NCBI GenBank assembly: GCA_002727195.1
Contig: PBWH01000030.1
Coordinates: 68,112-132,111 of the forward strand
Length of the DNA stretch: 64,000 nt
Source: Gemmatimonadota bacterium
Lineage (GTDB): Bacteria; Latescibacterota; UBA2968
Reading direction: 5' to 3'
Shown here: positions 60,701-64,000 of the stretch, piece by piece
How positions within the stretch are numbered: position 1 is the first letter of the stretch
Layout: every line of letters begins with the position of its first letter
Position numbers and translations under genes: made by a program
Notes under the pieces: generated by a model
The model's input: the letters and a program-made list of their open reading frames with translations, nothing else
What the model was told of the DNA's origin: nothing
Database searches by the model: none

Positions 60701-61843
60701 ATGAAGATCACAAACATCGAAACCCTCTGCCTCTCCCGTCCCCACGAGCCTGAACGCCAATGGATCACGGCTAAATACCGCACAATCAAGGCGGACTGTG
60801 CCATCGTCATCATCGAAACGGATGGCAACCTCCGCGGAATCGGTGAAGCCTGCGCGTATGGCGATCCTCCCAAGATCAAGGAGCGAGTCGCAGGACTTGC
60901 CAAGAACCTGATAGGCAAAGACCCGGCTGATCCTTCGATCGTTCCGCGCCCAGAAGGCAAAGATCGCGCACCTGACATCGCCATCGCCGGAATCGACTGC
61001 GCACTCTGGGATCTGCGCGGAAAGATCGAGAATAAGCGCGTCGCCGAACTGCTGACAGACAACCCACTCGACAAGGTGCGCGTCTACGCTTCCAGCGGCT
61101 GCATGTATGACTGGGATGAAGATCCCAAACAGGTCGTGCACGAAGCGATCGGATATGCCGACGAGGGATGGACAGCGATGAAGATGCGGATCGGCACGGA
61201 CTGGGAATGGTCTGGCGTCACCGCCGACCGGTTTATCGAACTGGCTGGTCAGGTGACAGACGCAGTCATCGATCGCATGCAGATGATGCTCGACGGGAAC
61301 TGTCGACTGTCAGAGGAAGACTCGCTGAAGATCGCGAAGGCCCTGGACGAGATGGGCTGGACGTGGTTCGAGGAACCGATGAAAAGGGACCCGAATGCCT
61401 ACGCACGCCTCAACGCGGCTGTCGACATGCCGATCACCGGCGGAGAGCCCTTCACCAGGATCGAGCAATTCGAGCCCTACTTCGAGAAGAACGCTTTCGC
61501 CATCGCGCAACCCGATGCAGGCGTCTGCGGGATCACCGAGTGCTTCCTAATCGCAGAACGCGCTCACGAACTCGGCGTCGATCTCTGTCCGCACTCCTGG
61601 CATAACGGGCTGATGGCCATGGCAAACGGACACCTCGTTGCCGCGTTACCCAATCCACGCGTACTCGAAGTCTGCCGGATCCAAGGGCCGCTCCAGTGGG
61701 GCATCCTGAAAGCGAAGCCCGCCATCGAGGATGGTTATCTCATCTTCCCGGACGCCCCGGGACTAGGTGTCGAGATTCCCGATGACCTGGAAGAACGCTT
61801 TCCCTTCATCGAGGGGCACTACGGCATCACGGTCAGTCGCTAG
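60701..61843 (+). CDS. Enolase-superfamily (mandelate racemase-type) dehydratase
   Basis: A 380-residue protein with a complete set of expected active-site residues. The base segment is AMKMRIG; the three metal ligands lie in MMLDGNC, TWFEEPMK and ITGGEPF; the general acid His is in CPHSWHNG. The capping domain has GIGEACAYGDP. The pattern fits sugar-acid dehydratases such as fuconate or galactarate types, but specificity cannot be read. It comes after the Gfo/Idh operon with a 560-base gap that holds a pseudogene. Its last codons overlap a transporter fragment on the other strand. Confidence 0.88.
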   Translation: MKITNIETLCLSRPHEPERQWITAKYRTIKADCAIVIIETDGNLRGIGEACAYGDPPKIKERVAGLAKNLIGKDPADPSIVPRPEGKDRAPDIAIAGIDCALWDLRGKIENKRVAELLTDNPLDKVRVYASSGCMYDWDEDPKQVVHEAIGYADEGWTAMKMRIGTDWEWSGVTADRFIELAGQVTDAVIDRMQMMLDGNCRLSEEDSLKIAKALDEMGWTWFEEPMKRDPNAYARLNAAVDMPITGGEPFTRIEQFEPYFEKNAFAIAQPDAGVCGITECFLIAERAHELGVDLCPHSWHNGLMAMANGHLVAALPNPRVLEVCRIQGPLQWGILKAKPAIEDGYLIFPDAPGLGVEIPDDLEERFPFIEGHYGITVSR

Positions 61844-61959
61844 AAGCTGAGCCCTTCCAGGTCGAGCACCCGGAAAAACTCTCGTCCCAGCAGCGCGCTG
61901 ATCGCTGCCCAGATCGCTGCGGGCACATACTCGACTGCGAATAGTCCGATAAACAGGGG
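61840..61959 (-). pseudogene. C-terminal fragment of an OPT-like permease
   Basis: A 39-codon frame PLFIGLFAVEYVPAAIWAAI and so on, ending LEGLSF and TAG. It resembles the C-terminus of the DUF6785-type permease at 29732 (FFIGLILGHFVGAGISFIVD). It is preceded immediately by an in-frame TAA and has no start, so the 5' nine tenths are missing. Confidence 0.5.
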
Positions 61960-62000
61960 TTAGCAGCCGCTTGTACCCCTAACCTCCCGAGTAATTCAAC

Positions 62001-62291
62001 TGGACCACCGAAGGTCTCGAGATTGCGAATGCGGCCGTCTACGGCAGCGTTGAGACCATTCGATACCCACTGGAGATCTACCAGGACTGGTTCAAGCAAC
62101 TTTTCACGTTCATCATCATCCTTGCCTGCCTGAACTACTATTTTCTCCTGGCCGTGCTTGGCCACATACCCCCGTAAGGTGGTGCATACGTGTTTTCGTA
62201 GATGTCGCCGGCTGTCAGCCTGCTCATGCTCTACGCCGGGCTGGGAGTCTGGCGATTTGGCGTCCGACACTACACGTCCACCGGCAGTTGA
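62001..62291 (+). pseudogene. C-terminal fragment of an ABC-2 family permease with two internal stops
   Basis: The frame from 62001 reads GLEIANAAVYGSVETIRYPL, then a hydrophobic stretch, TAA at 62175, TAG at 62199, then LGVWRFGVRHYTSTGS and the natural TGA at 62289. Order, spacing and the WRFGVRHYxSTGS ending are those of the ABC-2 transporter permease family. The 5' part is absent (in-frame TAA at 61992). Confidence 0.75.
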
Positions 62292-62365
62292 TCCGGGCAC
62301 GTCTTGCGCAGTCACCCCCGTCGAAGTACCATCCACCTCAGTCACACGAACACTGGAGGAGTTGC

Positions 62366-63262
62366 TTGCGCATACTATCGATTGGTGGAAGTGGATTCGT
62401 CAGCGGAACGCTCGTAAAACGGGCACTCGAGCAGGGTCACCACGTTCAGGTCGTCACACGCGGGCAGCGCCCCCTTAAGGAAGGGGTTCAGGGGATAACG
62501 GCAGACCGAAAAGATCGTGGAGGCTTCGAGGAGGCGATTCGTCAGCAAGAGGGATACTGGGACCTCGTCGTCGACTGCATCGGGTATGATCCGGATGATG
62601 CCACACAGGATGTCACCTGCTTCAAAGATCGAGCCAAACAGATCGTGTTTATCTCGACGGACTTCGTGTTCGACCCCGCTCACCGTGTCTTTCCACAGCC
62701 TGAGGAGACCGAACACTACGCGACTGAAGGCTATGGTGCAAAGAAGCGGGCCTGCGAGCAGGTGCTGGCGTCAGCGGATCTTGGGGACACGCACTGGACC
62801 GTTGTGCGTCCCTGCCACATCTATGGCCCTAGCTCCAAGCTCGGCTGCTTGCCCCACCACGGCCGTGATGACGAGATCATCAACAGAATCCGTGGTGGCA
62901 AGACGCTGCGTTTAGTGGGAGGCGGATACTTTCTTCAGCAGCCGATTCTGGCCCGTGACCTGTGCGATCTGATCCTAAGTTGCGCAGGGAACACCGAGAC
63001 TTACGAACGGATATTCTGTGCGGCGGGTCCCGACATCATCGAGTCACGGACATACTACGACGAGATCGCTCGGTGTCTCGGGGTGAACCCATCTCCGATC
63101 GAAGAAGTCGATGTTCAGGCCCACCTGAGCGAGCATCCGGGAGCAGCCCCGTTCACGTGTCACCGCGTCTACAGCCTAGATCGCCTTGCGGCCTCCGGCG
63201 CCAAAGCACCGTCGACCTCGTTCTCTGTCGGCATCCAAGAGCACGTCGAAAGCATGATCTGA
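62366..63262 (+). CDS. NAD-dependent epimerase/dehydratase-like protein
   Basis: A 298-residue extended SDR. The cofactor loop is LSIGGSGFVSG at residues 4-14, VVDCIGYDPDD near 75 and a VVRPCHIYGP segment near 150; the Tyr-x3-Lys is in YGAKKRAC near 129. TTG 62366 has GGAGGA five bases upstream, while the longer frame is pseudogene sequence. Related proteins act as nucleotide-sugar epimerases. It is followed after three bases by a membrane glycosyltransferase-like gene. Confidence 0.88.
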   Translation: MRILSIGGSGFVSGTLVKRALEQGHHVQVVTRGQRPLKEGVQGITADRKDRGGFEEAIRQQEGYWDLVVDCIGYDPDDATQDVTCFKDRAKQIVFISTDFVFDPAHRVFPQPEETEHYATEGYGAKKRACEQVLASADLGDTHWTVVRPCHIYGPSSKLGCLPHHGRDDEIINRIRGGKTLRLVGGGYFLQQPILARDLCDLILSCAGNTETYERIFCAAGPDIIESRTYYDEIARCLGVNPSPIEEVDVQAHLSEHPGAAPFTCHRVYSLDRLAASGAKAPSTSFSVGIQEHVESMI

Positions 63263-63265
63263 ACG

Positions 63266-64000
63266 ATGCGCCGCTCGGTCCCCTTCTACGCGGCCGCCTC
63301 GCTTCCCCCGCTGCTCGTCTACGGCCTGACACGCGCCACGACGTGGGCTCTCGACTCACTATACACGATCGACAGTGCCGAGATGGTCCTGGCAGCGGTG
63401 ACCCTGGGGATCGACCATCCGCCCGGACATCCGCTCTATCTTCTCCTCGCTCACTGTTTCTCGCTGCTCCCGTTCAGCGTGCCCGATGAGGGTGTCATTC
63501 TCTGCTCTTCGGTCGCCGCGGCAGCTGCATCCGGCCTGCTTGCATCGGCGGTCCGGACGCGAACAGGAAACGACCTGGCAGCACTTTCCTGTGGGTGGGC
63601 GTTCGCCTTCACCCTCGTCATCTGGTTCCACGCCACGATCGCCGAGGTCTACGCCGTTCAGTTGGCCTGCGTCGCCGGGTTCTACGCCGCGATCGCCCAC
63701 TGGGTCAGCGATCGCCATCCCGCAGCCCTCATTCTCTCCTGGTTCGCCCTGGGCCTGACGGCATCAGCCAACGTGCTGCTCTCCGCGTTGCTGGCTCCCG
63801 TCGCTCTCTATGTGGTCTGGCGATCCAGGATCCACTCGCCCAGACAGTTGGCAAACCTGCTCGCGTCCTTTTCGGTCGGCGCATCTGCGTTGCTCTACAT
63901 TCCCATTCGCCTGAACGGAGACGGCTTCATCTCGGATTTCGTCTTCCTGAGCGGCCACGAACCAGGGTCATTGCGCTGGGCGATCTGGTATTTCTCCGCC
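63266..64000 (+). CDS. DUF2723-family membrane protein (GT117-like), cut by right edge
   Basis: The first 245 residues of a polytopic protein; the stop lies outside the window. The motif DSAEMVLAAVTLGIDHPPGH near residues 36-55 with PLYLLLAH after it is the hallmark of DUF2723 proteins, now linked to protein O-mannosylation and GT-C glycosyltransferases. Alternating hydrophobic helices follow (FAFTLVIWFHATIAEVYAVQ). It is transcribed right after the epimerase, three bases apart, which suggests a sugar supply and transfer pair. Confidence 0.85.
   Translation, partial: MRRSVPFYAAASLPPLLVYGLTRATTWALDSLYTIDSAEMVLAAVTLGIDHPPGHPLYLLLAHCFSLLPFSVPDEGVILCSSVAAAAASGLLASAVRTRTGNDLAALSCGWAFAFTLVIWFHATIAEVYAVQLACVAGFYAAIAHWVSDRHPAALILSWFALGLTASANVLLSALLAPVALYVVWRSRIHSPRQLANLLASFSVGASALLYIPIRLNGDGFISDFVFLSGHEPGSLRWAIWYFSA

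Noticed and set aside
61833-62345. Minus-strand 170-codon frame
   Set aside because: It runs antisense to the ABC-2 permease remnant and shows no family similarity.

Overview
The window reads as one chromosomal contig of a free-living, diderm, heterotrophic bacterium. The diderm call rests on an MlaEFD-type lipid transport operon, lipobox lipoproteins and a secreted FG-GAP protein. The repertoire is typical of uncultured FCB-like or Planctomycetes-like marine and soil lineages such as Latescibacterota or Poribacteria: many Gfo/Idh/MocA oxidoreductases, enolase-superfamily dehydratases, xylose-isomerase-like epimerases, a phytanoyl-CoA dioxygenase, a heparinase, an OPT-like permease, DUF5069 proteins, a double-length UvrA and a tiny COX24/mS38-like protein. 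This placement is inference; there is no rRNA in the window. TTG and GTG starts with good Shine-Dalgarno sequences are common.

Layout. 1-3.9 kb: uppP (cut by the left edge) and a metA-metY homocysteine operon ending in a clear terminator. 3.9-11.6 kb: a loosely packed, partly decayed stretch with a large inverted repeat, a tRNA-Pro 3' tail without its body, a 21-codon oxidoreductase stub, an unrecognised 610-residue protein, tRNA-Pro(CGG), a YqaA/DedA-PilZ pair, a beta-hydroxyacid dehydrogenase next to DUF5069, a small lipoprotein and tRNA-Pro(GGG). 11.8-18.1 kb: a minus-strand envelope operon (yihY, mlaE, mlaF, mlaD, FG-GAP protein, AI-2E permease, two paralogous one-TM coiled-coil proteins, the second broken by an in-frame stop). 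18.3-20.2 kb: an RpoD-like sigma factor, then HU, mS38-like protein and tRNA-Arg(CCG) behind a good promoter. 20.2-27.1 kb: a heterodimeric ABC exporter, an alkyltransferase-like protein, an aminopeptidase, DUF5069, a SIS isomerase and a sugar epimerase.

27.3-40.9 kb: a sugar and sugar-acid catabolic region: enolase-superfamily dehydratases, GT4, OPT-like permease, heparinase, D-2-hydroxyacid dehydrogenase, SDR, PhyH dioxygenase, yajQ, alpha/beta hydrolase and a Gfo/Idh protein. 40.9-48.1 kb: a TPR lipoprotein, DUF1854 with two ABC exporters carrying extra N-terminal PH-like and zinc-ribbon domains, and a CBM9-like protein. 48.1-56.1 kb: a D12-class DNA methyltransferase abutting the tandem UvrA (1887 aa), then a divergent membrane-anchored response regulator. 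56.2-61.8 kb: a second catabolic operon (epimerase, three Gfo/Idh proteins, enolase family). 60.2-62.3 kb holds three pseudogenes. The window ends in an epimerase and a DUF2723 membrane glycosyltransferase cut by the right edge.

The points most worth following up are: the DUF1854/twin ABC exporter module; the uvrA promoter, which carries a perfect 14-bp palindrome over its -10 box; the exact gapless alignment of two coiled-coil paralogs across a stop codon; terminator-like hairpins placed directly against downstream start codons; and the truncated permease fragments meeting at about 61.97 kb.
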